Positions 1 through 11,548 of a stretch of DNA of 64,000 bases are shown here, piece by piece. Below the pieces are notes generated by a model, which made no database searches, was not told the origin of the DNA, and saw only the letters and a list, made by a program, of their open reading frames with translations. The position numbers were made by a program, and so were the translations under genes. Position 1 is the first letter of the stretch, and each line of letters begins with the position of its first letter. Source of the DNA: Phaseolus vulgaris (lineage: Eukaryota > Streptophyta > Magnoliopsida > Fabales > Fabaceae); assembly GCF_000499845.2 (NCBI RefSeq), contig NC_023751.2, forward strand, positions 29,297,475 through 29,361,474. Reading direction: 5' to 3'.

Positions 1-3000
1 TAAAAAAAACAAGGGCTAATTATGGCACATACACTTTATTCTAGGCCCAACAGTAAAATGATCCATTAATATACTATAATTAGATACAACAATCAAAACA
101 AATGTACGTCATTATTATAACAATTATTGCACCTGAATCTGAACACTTACTTGAACGTTAAACTTGATTACTTATTAAAGGTATAATCTATAATGATTGT
201 TTATAAATGTAAAGATTTTTATAAACTCAGTAAAATAAGTTGTTATATTCAAACATATCAAAATAAATAATTAAATTAAATCGTAATATAAAATTCAATC
301 GTAAAAGGTAGAGGTCACCAAACTTGTTCATCCTCGTAAAGAAGAACTAATCATCCAGATATTCAATAAATCACTTATTTAACTTCTGAGTTTAGAGATC
401 TTGAAAACCTACCCATCTTCTAGATATTAAAATGAGTGAAACATTGTTATTACCTCTATTATTAAAATTGAGTCCAATAGCCTGATTAATTGAGTGATGC
501 ACAAAGAGTTTATCCAAGAAAAATAGATATATTGTTTGGTGCATATCTTCATTAATACATACACATCCCAAAAATCTATAAATACATATCATTATTAAAT
601 GATTGTATGCAATCTAAATTTTTTTTAGAAGTTGTCGGTACTTTCTAATTTAATATATTGCATGTCAAGTTAACAATGAAATCAAAATAGTATATTTTGA
701 AAATATAAAAAGAAAAAAAAGGAATAATAAAGATTAAAGGTTCAAATTCTAAAAAAAAAAAATCACTATAAATAACATTAAAAAAAATTATCCTATGCAG
801 TCCCATTCTAGAATACAAGTTATGGTCAAAAGAAACTATTTATGGAATTGAAATTATTTTATTTTTGCTATTGCATGTGAACAACTAATTAATTATACTT
901 TTGTCTAATTTGAAATTTGACAAACATGGTATATCAGCAAAGACACAGAATCAAAAACCCACCAAAGGTGAATGAAATGAAAGACCAAGCTTTAGATTTT
1001 TGTTGATTCAACGACCTCAACAGTTTTTATTTTATTTTTCATTTTCAAAATTCAAATTAATCTGCTCATAAAAGGTCTATTCAAACAATTATGGGCATAA
1101 AATAAAATAGTAATGCATGATTTTTTCCAAATAAAGATGCAAGTACCTAAAGTTTTTCTCATGTGTTCATACTAGAACATTTTGTGAACACATTGAAAAT
1201 TATTTTCTCATGTTTTCGTCAGATATATACAGAAGAATTTGACCAAGGTAACTTAAGGAGAATGGTAACTTAATTTAACAGTGCTTACAATATTAAAAAT
1301 ATAAAAATGACTAACTATGTAATTTAAAAAATTAAGATTGCATTATCTTATAATACTTTATTAGGATAGTGATTAACAAAACCATAACCTCTAACTAATT
1401 TTATTAAACTTGGTTTAATTACATATTGACTTAATCGGGTATTCAACACGTCAATCTTATAGTCGGCGAGAAAAGTTATTTGGTGGTTTGATGTTCTTGA
1501 AATTTTTATGATCATGGACCTAACGTTGAATATTTTGAAAAACAAAACACTTTGTGACTGTCAAATAAATAAATATATATTAGCCATATTTTATTTAATA
1601 TTTTATAATAAGACAATTTTAAGAAAAATAAAACAAAAATTATAAATAAAATACTAGGAAGTAAATGAAGAAACAAAATGATAAAACTTGAAAACAGAAA
1701 ATTAACTTTTATTTAACTGTCTTTTATTATATTTTTAACTTTTAAACTATTTCCTTTGGCTAAGAAAAACAATGAAAAGAAAATAGGCATGTTTCCAATT
1801 AAGAAATCTTGAAGTAAGTGATAAAATAATTTGAGCTGAATTAACTTTTTTTAAGTAATTCATATATTTGATTTTTTATACAGTGCTGTGAGAGAGGAAG
1901 ATTTTTTATTGAATAAATATTTTTTTTTAATTATGCTTTCGTTTTTTCTTTCCTTTGTTCCTAAATCTTAAATTTTGATTTTCGATTAAAAGGTATTCTA
2001 ACACGTTTAAATAAATGTGTTAGATATTCAAATGCAATATTTGATATTATAAATGACGTAACTTTTTACTTTGATTGCTATACTTATTTATAATATATTA
2101 ATAAATTTTTATACTGATGAACGTAAATTAACGTGTGTATACCATAATCATTCACATTACATAATTACTAATCATGATACTTTTGATCAGTATAGTAACC
2201 ACGTTCTGGATCATTTTGACTTTTATTAAAAAATTATTTATTTATTTTAAAATATTTATTTATTTAAATGTCTTATTATTCAATTTTTGTAAATATGTGA
2301 CTATTATTTTTGTTTTTTTATATTTAATTTATTCATCAACTTGGTTCGCGAGTCTACTCATTCGTTCTCTCTCCTAAGTTAATTAACTAGTAAGTTGAAA
2401 TAAATTGGAGAAAAAATGTGCAAAGAGAAATAGCAACCACATTATTCTGTTGACTAAGAAATAAAATGATATAATATTTAAATAAAGATAAAAAATATTT
2501 TAATACCTAATAGAATGAAAATTTTAATTAAAAATATTTAATTATAATTTACTTAAAATTTAATTAGGTCAATAATTTTTAAAAATGACACACATAAAAA
2601 ATTAAATAACTAAAATATAAAAACATAAAGCAAAGATAAATAAAATAAGATATTTAAAGTTATAAATATTTGTTAAATATACGCAGAAAACTAAAAGAAA
2701 AGAAAACGTTGACATAAGATAGAGTCCAAAAGTAAATCATTAATTTAAATGACTTCTTCATTGGTTCTGTTCCGTACAGCACTCTGCCGTCGTTTAAGAT
2801 CTTTCCTCAGTTAGTTCAAAAAGAGAGAAAATTCAAACATAGAATAAGTCGTGTTGTTTTTGTACAAAAGTGAAGTTTATATATTAAATAAATACGTTAA
2901 GATAATTTTTAGTATTTAAAATTTCACCGACTTATATGGATTTTAATGCATTTAAATATATTTTTTATCTTTCAAAATAAATTTTAAACAAACTGTAAAA

Positions 3001-3540
3001 TGCTAAACAAATCAATTTGGAATCTTAATTAAATTTACGAAAAACTCCAAACGCAAGTTCTGTGAATCATAACCCATTTGTATATAGTTGCCATGAATCT
3101 AGGTAAAGTAAAAGCACCTAAAGAGAAGAGTGAAGTTCATAAAGGGAATAGATTTACCAAATTGGGATAACTTGCTTTTTTGCAATTACATTTATTTTAA
3201 AAAGATACATTATGGGTAAGTTTGATAAATTAAAAAAGGGGTTCTTTCGAGTACTATTCCTATTTCTTTTAGTTTATAGATAAATTATCATTCTAAAGAT
3301 GATTTCTCCTTTTCTTAATCTATGAAAAAAGTTGTAATTTTAAGTATGATTTGTGTTTTTTAATTATAAAAATATGTATAACTTCATGATCATGACATAT
3401 ACATCTCTCATCCTATCAATATATTTTATTCCATCATATTTTCATTTTCTTTTCAGAACTAAAACTATTTATTATATTTTTAAAATCGGTTCTTTTACAA
3501 TCGTCTTATAACTATTAACATGGAAATTTTCAATCTGTCA
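1..3540. other. A/T-rich intergenic DNA, no gene seen
   Basis: Long runs of A and T, no open frame with a recognisable domain, and no splice-supported exon chain. The short open frames here look like chance. Confidence 0.6.
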
Positions 3541-3570
3541 CTTGCAAAATATAAAAAGTTACATTATCAA

Positions 3571-3720
3571 CTAATGCAACACTTCACTCTCAACGACATC
3601 CCACTCATGATAATCAAACAAAACTCTCATTTGCACACACCACCGATTGTAATTTTTTTCATCAAGGATATGGACTGATAATTGGGTAGAGTTCATGATA
3701 ACAACCTGACTTTGATACCA
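3571..3720 (-). pseudogene. copia-type gag N-terminus remnant with primer-binding site
   Basis: On the minus strand, TGGTATCAAAGTCAGG (3720 downward) resembles the initiator-Met tRNA primer-binding site of copia elements. The frame right after it reads MNSTQLSVHILDEKNYNRWC and then VQMRVLFDYHEWDVVES, the pattern of the gag N-terminal region (L-x-x-K-N-Y-x-x-W). It ends soon after, so only the beginning of the element survives. Seen: PBS plus motif in the right order and spacing. Inferred: an old copia insertion whose rest was lost. Confidence 0.65.
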
Positions 3721-4040
3721 GTTGTAGGAACTAATTGAAGGAAATAACAAAAGGTAAAAAGTTGTAGAAACTGATTGAACGTAATTGCACAAAATTGCAA
3801 AACTGTTGAACTGATTTCATTTATTTTGATTTACTTCAATAATATATATAATAAAAATACAATTACTGAAAACTATAAAATAGGAATACTGATAGGTATG
3901 TAAATTGACCATTAATGCAATAATAACGATAAAATAGTTTACGGTAATAAAATCAAAATTAATAATAATAAAATAATAACCAACATTATTACTATTGACA
4001 TTTCTCCTGTAAGTCAGGTAGTTTTTCCTCTTATATGTTT
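3721..4040 (-). repeat. possible 5' LTR remnant of the copia fragment
   Basis: This A/T-rich stretch lies just upstream (minus sense) of the primer-binding site, where a 5' LTR is expected. No second LTR copy is visible in the window, so the far boundary is a guess. Confidence 0.3.
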
Positions 4041-5523
4041 TGCAATAGTTAAACTTCATTGAGCTGATTAGGTCGTGCAACAGATTGACTTTCACCAAAG
4101 TATTCCAACTGACATATTAAATCTAGATCAGGTGCACAAAAAGAACATGAAATGAATAATTGATCGATATTGGCCACAATAGCACACAAGGTGGATAGTA
4201 ATGTAGAATCACCAGCATAACCATGTAATTGAAGGAATTCAGTCCCATATAAATAGTCACTTGTGTGATAATACACCCTACATGCAATGGTACATTGGAC
4301 ATAATATATTTTACATAACACCTTTAGAATATGTCTGACGATGATGTAAGTTCATTTCACAATTCTTCTATATTATTGTACTTTTATTCAAAATAAACTA
4401 ACATATTATTTTCCATCAACATAACACCAGACAATAAAGTAAACAACCTCATTCAGAACCCACCCCCCCCCCCTCCCCTCACAACTATCACCTAGACTTT
4501 TTCTCTACCAAGCGAAATGATCAGATATATGAATTATCACCACAACATGTTTTCTCAATTTTCGTAATAAGAGGTTTCATCCACTTACACTCTTTTCCAT
4601 TGCAACAAAAACATGTTTTCTTGTCCATCAAATATGTTTGGTACTTCCATAATGACACCATCGCATTCGTCCAATATAATCAGTGTCTTCACACAGATAT
4701 GATAATCCACCTGACGACAACCAATCAAAATATAGTGATAATAGTAGAGTACCACCACCTTTTAATACCAAACATGATCCAAAATGATGACTTCAAAGAC
4801 AGAGAAGAAGACCACCATGTGATACAACGTCTCATAAATAGTTTGTTTCCATTCATGTAATAACAACAATGTTATGGTCCACATTTACTTTCAATGTAAT
4901 AATTTTCTTCTTATTTTACTCTATTTACTAATACTTTTTTTTACTCAATAAAACAATATAAACCACAATATACATTAATTCTACAATATACATACTCATT
5001 AAATCTACAATATAGTTATTAAATAATATTTAACATAATTCATTAAAGTATTGTAAAATCAAGCACTAACTAAATTTTTAATGCATCCACTCTTTACTTC
5101 AAATATTATTACACGCAAATTTAAAATAAATTATTACTTATTTTAACTTGCCAGATTATACACAACCATTGAATTAACACAAATACCTAATACGTATGAA
5201 CCACAACTGAAGTCGTGCAAGGGTTCAATGTTAAATAAGAGCAACTGAAGTCATTAGAGCCATGCATGACTTTAGTTGTTTTTTTTTTTACATTGAAGTC
5301 GTGACACCCATGCTCGAATTCAATTAAACCATAGTACACATTCTAACTAAAGTTGCACATAGCATGCATAACTTCAATTTTACAATTTTTTAATCTAATT
5401 TATTTTACCATTGACTTTGTTGTGTTACTTGAAGTCGTCTTGCACTAACACAACTTCTTCCAAACGAAATCATGTCAATGAGACAACTTACTCAAAGTAT
5501 GAAAAATAATTCAGTTTATTATG
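4041..5523. other. intergenic DNA, nothing recognised
   Basis: Open frames of up to 90 codons show no known motif. A run of about 13 C bases broken by one T lies near 4460-4478. No gene is supported. Confidence 0.5.
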
Positions 5524-6155
5524 GTAATAAACCAACAAAATTGCACCACTGTGAAAACCTCCCTAATTAATTTTATTTGTATAACCTATTTCAAAATTGA
5601 ATGTTTCTTTCCTTCTTTCAATAAAAGAACATGTATAAAAACAATTTATTTATACAAAGATTATATTTTCTATTCCAGCATCCCATGTCTTTAAAATATA
5701 ATCACTTTTACGATTTAGAAAAGAAATTTTTTTAAACGTTTCTTTCTATTTTCAAAAAGTATATTTTTAAATTAATATTATATGCATGTTCATTATTCCA
5801 ATTAAGTAAATAGTGTATTATAATTCAAAATTTTATAAAAATTAAAATTTTCATCCTTTAATTTTTATTTATATCATGTATCTTCATAAAATTTTATAAG
5901 AGTTGGTATTTGGAAATATTTAGTATTTCATGATTTATTTAATGTCCTTTTCTTGGATACTCAACTTCTTCCTCCTTTTTCTCTTTGCATGATTATTTTT
6001 CTAAACCTACATTTATAAGAGATGATTTTATCATTATTTTGAGAAACTTGAAAGGATTATTTTATTAATAACATTTTTTTTATGATGTGAAATTTTCTTT
6101 AATTTTCAAAAATTATTTCTTTTTTAACTTTCACATCTTTTTTTCTCTCTTTTTG
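5524..6155 (+). repeat. dispersed repeat, copy 1 (partner at 26.27-26.86 kb)
   Basis: The segment from TAATAAACCAA to the TTTTTTTCTCTCTTT tract is closely matched in the same orientation at 26273-26862, including the shared stretch AAGAGTTGGTATTTGGAAAT (GGAATA in copy 2) and CATGATTATTTTTCTAAACC. No coding capacity is seen. Probably a non-coding part of a mobile element. Confidence 0.7.
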
Positions 6156-6532
6156 TTTTTCTTTTATTTGGTCACATTCATATATAGAGGTTTGAGTATG
6201 ATTTTGTGCCACTTCAAGTTAAAAGAAATTTATTTGTAAGGTCATTAAGTAAAATCTTTCAAATATATTGTTAAAACCTTTCCAAAATATTGTGGGTTTC
6301 TTCCATGGGCACAACATTACGCCAAACTTCATCCCCATGTTCACAAATAGAGAAGGTAATGTGAATTTGTTTATTTACTACAATTTCTTACTCTTTACAC
6401 AACCACTAAAGTTTGTAGGGTTTGGTAGGAGAAATAGTGGATAATCCAACCACTTTAGCACAAATACCTCCATATATAATCATGGAACATAATTTTTCGT
6501 TGACAAAAATTTAACCTATGAAAAAAAAATCT

Positions 6533-6868
6533 TTAAGTAATGTCAAAATACTTGGGGACTTGACCAAAGATTCTCCTCACCATCAACAAATCGCTTTCAT
6601 ATGGAACTCCAAATTCATTATAACTAGATGAAGGCGAAGACTCATAATTATTTGGATAATATTGTTCATTATGGATTATTCCCTCTTTAGTTATCATGGT
6701 TGTTGTTTTCTTAGGACAATTAAATGCAATATGCTCAAATTCAAAACACTTAAAACATTTCATTTGACTTGTATATTGGGATGTGCTAGAAGAAAACGAT
6801 GTTAAATTTTTATTCTTAGAGACAATATTTTGTGTGATCTCTTGGAAATTTGTAAAAATGCTCATCAT
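6533..6868 (-). pseudogene. gypsy gag fragment with CCHC zinc knuckle
   Basis: A 111-codon frame carries a retroviral-type zinc knuckle CFKCFEFEHIAFNC (C-x2-C-x4-H-x4-C), followed by a Ser/Tyr-rich stretch and the phrase ESDLLMVRRIFGQ. Element C at 43 kb has the matching knuckle CFKCFGRGHVQAQC and ELMMIRRTPNNQ. This ties the fragment to the same chromovirus-like gypsy family. No protease or RT is next to it in this orientation. A dead remnant. Confidence 0.75.
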
Positions 6869-6929
6869 TTTTTATTTATCTCTCTAAGATGAATTGTTGA
6901 AACTATCATTATAAATTTTTAAAAAAAAA

Positions 6930-7071
6930 CATTTTTCCTCCTTTTTCTCCTTCTTCTATGCATTCTCCTCCTTCTCCCCTTTCAACTCCTCCTCCTCCTC
7001 ATTTTTCTTCTTCTTTCTCTTCTTCTTCTTCCTCATCCTCTTCCTCTTCTTTTCCTCCTTCTTCTTCTTCA
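6930..7071 (+). repeat. polypyrimidine (CTT/CCT) tract
   Basis: About 140 bases made almost only of C and T, with repeated TCC, TTC and CTTCTT units. Simple-sequence DNA without coding sense. Confidence 0.8.
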
Positions 7072-7218
7072 CAAAAATTTTCATATAAAATTAATATAAA
7101 TTTGGTTTAGGAGGACACTTGAACCTTCTAGCTTAAAATCCATCAGACTTTGAATCAAAACATTTTAGCTTTCATTGTAAGACTAGGATAAAAAAAATTC
7201 CTAGTCCCACAAAAGAAA

Positions 7219-7373
7219 CCATGAGAAATCAAAGACAAACAGTTCAACCCGAGGAAGATGGGAATGCCTCTACTTTACAACAAATCTTCAACATTATAAG
7301 AGATTTTCAACGAGATAATGCAAAAGTTAAAAGAACGGTAGATGAGGCTCAGGAAGAGCAAGAACGACTATAA
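7219..7373 (+). pseudogene. possible gypsy gag start remnant
   Basis: Reading from ATG at 7219 gives a short acidic, Gln-rich helix (MRNQRQTVQPEEDGNASTLQ then a coiled stretch ending EEQEERL-like and a stop). This resembles the N-terminal gag leader of gypsy elements. It is too short and generic for a firm call. Confidence 0.35.
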
Positions 7374-8224
7374 TAAGAGACAAAATTATCTCGCCATCTA
7401 CTGGAAGAAACCTTGAAAGTGAGAGCTTCAAAAATCAATGAAAAATTACAACAAGCCACGTGCAAAAAGATGACCTACCAAAGACATGTTGATCTGCATC
7501 TAATCTACACACAAACAAATTGTCAAAATCATGAATGAACCAGTACCACCACATTGTATGGTACACAAGATCACTTCATTTTCCAAATAAGAAGACTCAA
7601 AAAAATCATCTCAAGACCTTCTAAGCTAGGATGTTAATCTCGGGAGGCTCAGATACAATCCGATACAAGGTGTTTGTCAGAACTTTCACTTGGATCGCCA
7701 TGCAATGGTTCAATGGATTTTTCTTCAATTTAGTGGACTTCGTAAATCATTTCCTTCAAGTTGTAATAAATTGGATATACATAATTATTTTAATTTTGTA
7801 TTTCAACTAATTTGACCTTTATTTACTATTATTTTTAACTAATTTTAGTTGGATTTGATTCTAAATTTCCAAGGCTTCAAAATAAACACATGGTTTGTTG
7901 AATTTAGATTCTTCTTTTGTTTTCTGCAATCTTTAGAAGTGTAGGCAGAGTTACTATTTTTTTATATCGAAACCCATACAAATTTGACTTTCTTAGTTTT
8001 AGTTAAAATTATGGACCTAATTAGAGTCCAAAATTAAGTCCATGTGATTATAGTACTTCTATGTAAATTAACTGAGCTATAGGTAGAGAGACTAAATTAA
8101 TTTGGTTAGATTTTCAAATTTAAACATTGTTTCTTCATTCTCTTTTCTCTCAATTTCTAAATTTTCTTCATTTTGTTCTCCTTTTTGTATTATTCATTGT
8201 TCATCCGTAAAGCTCGATTTCCTA

Positions 8225-8700
8225 ATATGACTCATTTTATGTCATGTGAAGTAGACGATGTTAGTCATATCTCAACACCTCTTTTTAGATAAGTTTCCAA
8301 ATTTTTTTTCAAATAAGTTTCCAAATTGAAGGTTTACCCAAAATCTTAATGTCATATGGGGATGTTAAGTTCCTAAGTCTTTTTTGGATAATTTTTTCAT
8401 AAAAACTTGAAACTAAACTTCTATTTTCTACTACTAATCACTCAGAAACTACTAGTCACCCATAAACTAATGGACAAATAGAAATAGTAAATATATTAAT
8501 TTATACTTTATTAAAGGTACTTTGAAAATCCAAGAAGTTTTGGAATGAGTATCTTCTTCATCTTCATGTAGAATTTGTTTATAATGAGGTTGCTCACAAT
8601 AATGCCAAACTTTTTTCTTTTAAAATTGTTTGTCGTTTTAACCTTATCACTCCTCTTTGTTTACTTTCACTCTTGAATACACATTTTTGTTTTAAGAAAT
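8225..8700 (+). pseudogene. decayed gypsy integrase core fragment
   Basis: Broken plus-strand frames match the integrase of element C piece by piece. MTHFMSCEVDDVSHIST corresponds to MTHFIPCHKVDDAQNVS. After a gap, TNGQIEIVNILIYTLLK corresponds to MDGQTEVVNRSLSTMLR (the region of the catalytic Glu), then FWNEYLLHLHVEFVYNEVAH corresponds to SWDEYLPHIEFTYNRVVH. Stops and shifts separate the blocks. An old copy of the same gypsy family. Confidence 0.7.
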
Positions 8701-9104
8701 GAATATATAAAATATGAATTTGTTAAAAAATATCATGACAAAACTAAATTGATAAACAACTAAAACATATGTCCCATCACAAGGATAAAAAATAATTGAA
8801 AAAAATATCTAATTTAACTAATAAGAAAGATTTTTATCTCGAAGACAATTAGAACTTAATCCAAAAAAGATGATTTATTCAAAGTCTTAAAAAAAAGAAG
8901 AGTTATAAAGAATCAATTATGTAAATTCATGTTAAACTTATAACATAACTACAATAATTAAAGAAAAATAAGTTACATTGAAAGACTCTATTTATTCCGA
9001 AATTAGACTACTAAAATTTCTAAAGTAAATAACTTTAGAAGTTTAATATTGTTTGTACTTTTTGAGCCATTAGGAAATGTAAATAGAATTGGGCCAACCT
9101 TCAA

Positions 9105-9489
9105 TTTAAGCCAAGACTGTTTCTTCCTGCACCTCCATACATTCTTCTCTCACCTCCATAAATTTTTAAATTTCCAAAAATGCCCTTATATAAAATTCCG
9201 GATTATATAATCTGGAAGTCATTTTTCAAATTTATAATTAGCTTCCGGATTATGTAATCCGGAAGCCTTTCTTCAGATGCATGATTACTTTCTGGATTAC
9301 ATAATCCGGAAGTCTTATTTAGCTTCCGGATTATGTAATCCAGAAATCTTTTTTCAAATGTATTCTGGATTATATAATCCGAAAACTAGTTTATGGAGGT
9401 GACACAAAAAGGATAAAAATATTTTCATGTTGTGTATGGAGGTGGGGAGAAGAAGATATGGAGGTGCAGGAAGAAACAGTTTAAGCCAA
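9105..9489. mobile_element. MITE, Mutator-like, with five internal palindromes
   Basis: Terminal inverted repeats CTGTTTCTTCCTGCACCTCC (from 9117) and its reverse complement ending at 9479 enclose about 360 bp. The 10-bp direct repeat TTTAAGCCAA flanks it at 9105-9114 and 9480-9489 (two extra bases GA on the left), in the 9-11 bp duplication range known for Mutator-like elements. The interior holds five copies of a near-perfect palindrome of the TTCCGGATTATGTAATCCGG type. No transposase is present, so it would be non-autonomous. Confidence 0.75.
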
Positions 9490-11239
9490 ACATGGGCATC
9501 AAGACAACACATTAATGGCCAAGAAAAAGCAAAAGAAGCAACATCATTTGAAAAAGGTGCCAAATCAAGAGTAAAAAAAAAATCCAAATGCCTATTCAAT
9601 CAAAGTGCCTATGCAAAATTATATTTAATTATCTTTATCTCACGCTGATTTACGAAAACCTCCTCACAGTGAGGCCACAATTAAATTATATTTATTGTTT
9701 CCATCAAAATCCTTTAAATACACAATTCAGTTCCCACTTCTTATATATTTTTCTAACTCTATATTTTACAGTTTTCACAATATTTAACACATACACACAC
9801 TAACTCAATTAATCACATACACTAACTAGAACTTTTCTACTAAATAATTATAAACAAAATTTTATTAGTTTAGACATTTTAAAAAACACATGTCAGAATA
9901 TTAAAGCTTTATAAAATTTAGGAAAATCTATATGTAAACTTCATTGATTTTTTATATATAAGAAAAAGAGCTTAATACTAAAAGCACCATTTCTTTTAAA
10001 AATAGAAAAAAAAAATTCTATTAAAATACAAATGAGATCTTCATAATTTATCACTCTTTTCTCTTTTTTTTTTTTTAATTCTTTTATCACTTTTGTTCCA
10101 CTCTACTTCCCCCTTCATAATCTTGTTCTGAAAGAAAAGAAAATTTGTGATATTTGTATTGGTTTTTCACCCTCCCTCTAATCACTTGTTTGTTTACTTC
10201 TTCCACTCTTCCTCTCCATTCTGCTTCCACGTCTTCTTCTTCTTTTACTTCAGTCTTCCATTGATAACCTTCAATCTTTACCTTTCACACAATTCCTTTC
10301 TTCATTCTCATCGTTTTCAAACGATACCAAATCATTTTGAATTTTAATCATTCTGGGGTCGTGTCGGCGAGTTTGTGTTTTATGTGCATTAAAAAATAGA
10401 AAAAATAAATAATTTACATGATGAATATTTTTCATATTAGATAACAAATTAGTGTAATTATTATAATTTTGTATATTTTTATTATGACTATACCTTTTTT
10501 TATATATTTTTATTATGTATTGATGATATTTACAACTTAGTATAATTTATAATTGAATTGTAATGTTGTGAATTTTGAATTTGAATAAGTGTGATTAGAG
10601 TTTAATTTGATTTTAGTGTGTGTTTTCTTTAAATCAATTTGATGGTAGATTTTTTAGAATTACTAATTATATATACGTGTGTGTAGTATGAGGATGTTTA
10701 TTGAAATCAAAATAATTAAATTTCTAATTATATGCATTCTGTAAAATAATATAAATGTTGCACGATTTTGAGAATTTCAACGCACATTCTTAACTTCATC
10801 AACTTAAATAAAGAAATAATATATTTTTTTTAGAGAAATTAATTTTAAATTTCTAACACATACATCAGGTATCTCTTCCTATCGAGAGGTTTTCTTGACA
10901 AATCTTCCTTGTTTACCTATTTTCTGACCATACTTAAAATCACATTCCTCAGAAAAACAAGTATGAACTAGCAATTTGCGCAGAAAGTGCTTGAGTAGAA
11001 AATCAGGATTACAAAAATAACATTCCGTTTATAATTTAGCTTATTTCTGAAAACAAAATTTCATTCATCCTTCAACAACCTCATGCAGAAAAAAAGTTGC
11101 TCAAAAGGAAAATAAACATCAGCTTACACAAACAAAATACAATATTTACAAAAGGATGCTCATCCTGCAATCACTCCCATTCACAAAAACTTAGAGAAGA
11201 TGCAAGAGTATAAAAAAACATGTTCAAAAGAACCTGCAC
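9490..11239. other. intergenic DNA downstream of HSP101
   Basis: No gene seen. A pyrimidine-rich stretch lies at about 10040-10290. The part from about 10900 to 11239 probably holds the HSP101 3'UTR (minus strand); its end cannot be placed from sequence alone. Confidence 0.5.
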
Positions 11240-11548
11240 TCACATCTCCATTTCACCATCTTCATCCTCATCCATTTGCTCAATCTTCAACTTCTTTACT
11301 GCCTGGGCAGCATCAGATCTTGGTAGTGATCCATTAGGGATCTGAATCAGAATATCAGACTTCTGACCAGTTACAGCATTAACCATCCCTCCATTGTTTT
11401 CCACCCGGTAAATTAGCTCGCTGCCCTCAGGACCAGCATCAATGTAAACAGTTGAGTTCTCATCAATTTCTTCCTTCACGAGCATTCTAGAAAGCTCCGT
11501 CACAACCTTCCTCTCGAGCCACCTCCTAATTGGTCTGGCACCATAAAC
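11240..11548 (-). CDS. HSP101: HSP101 last exon: D2-small domain and acidic tail
   Basis: Starts [20 protein letters not shown] (sensor-2 GAR motif) and ends [18 protein letters not shown]. The acidic end is typical of cytosolic plant HSP101, not of the chloroplast or mitochondrial ClpB forms. Confidence 0.92.
   Translation of the reverse strand, partial: VYGARPIRRWLERKVVTELSRMLVKEEIDENSTVYIDAGPEGSELIYRVENNGGMVNAVTGQKSDILIQIPNGSLPRSDAAQAVKKLKIEQMDEDEDGEMEM

Noticed and set aside
4049..4321. 90-codon minus frame with several Cys residues
   Set aside because: No recognisable domain, no splice support, and the Cys spacing fits no known finger.
4600..4860. 86-codon plus frame rich in His and Ile
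   Set aside because: No known motif and no supporting signals; likely chance.
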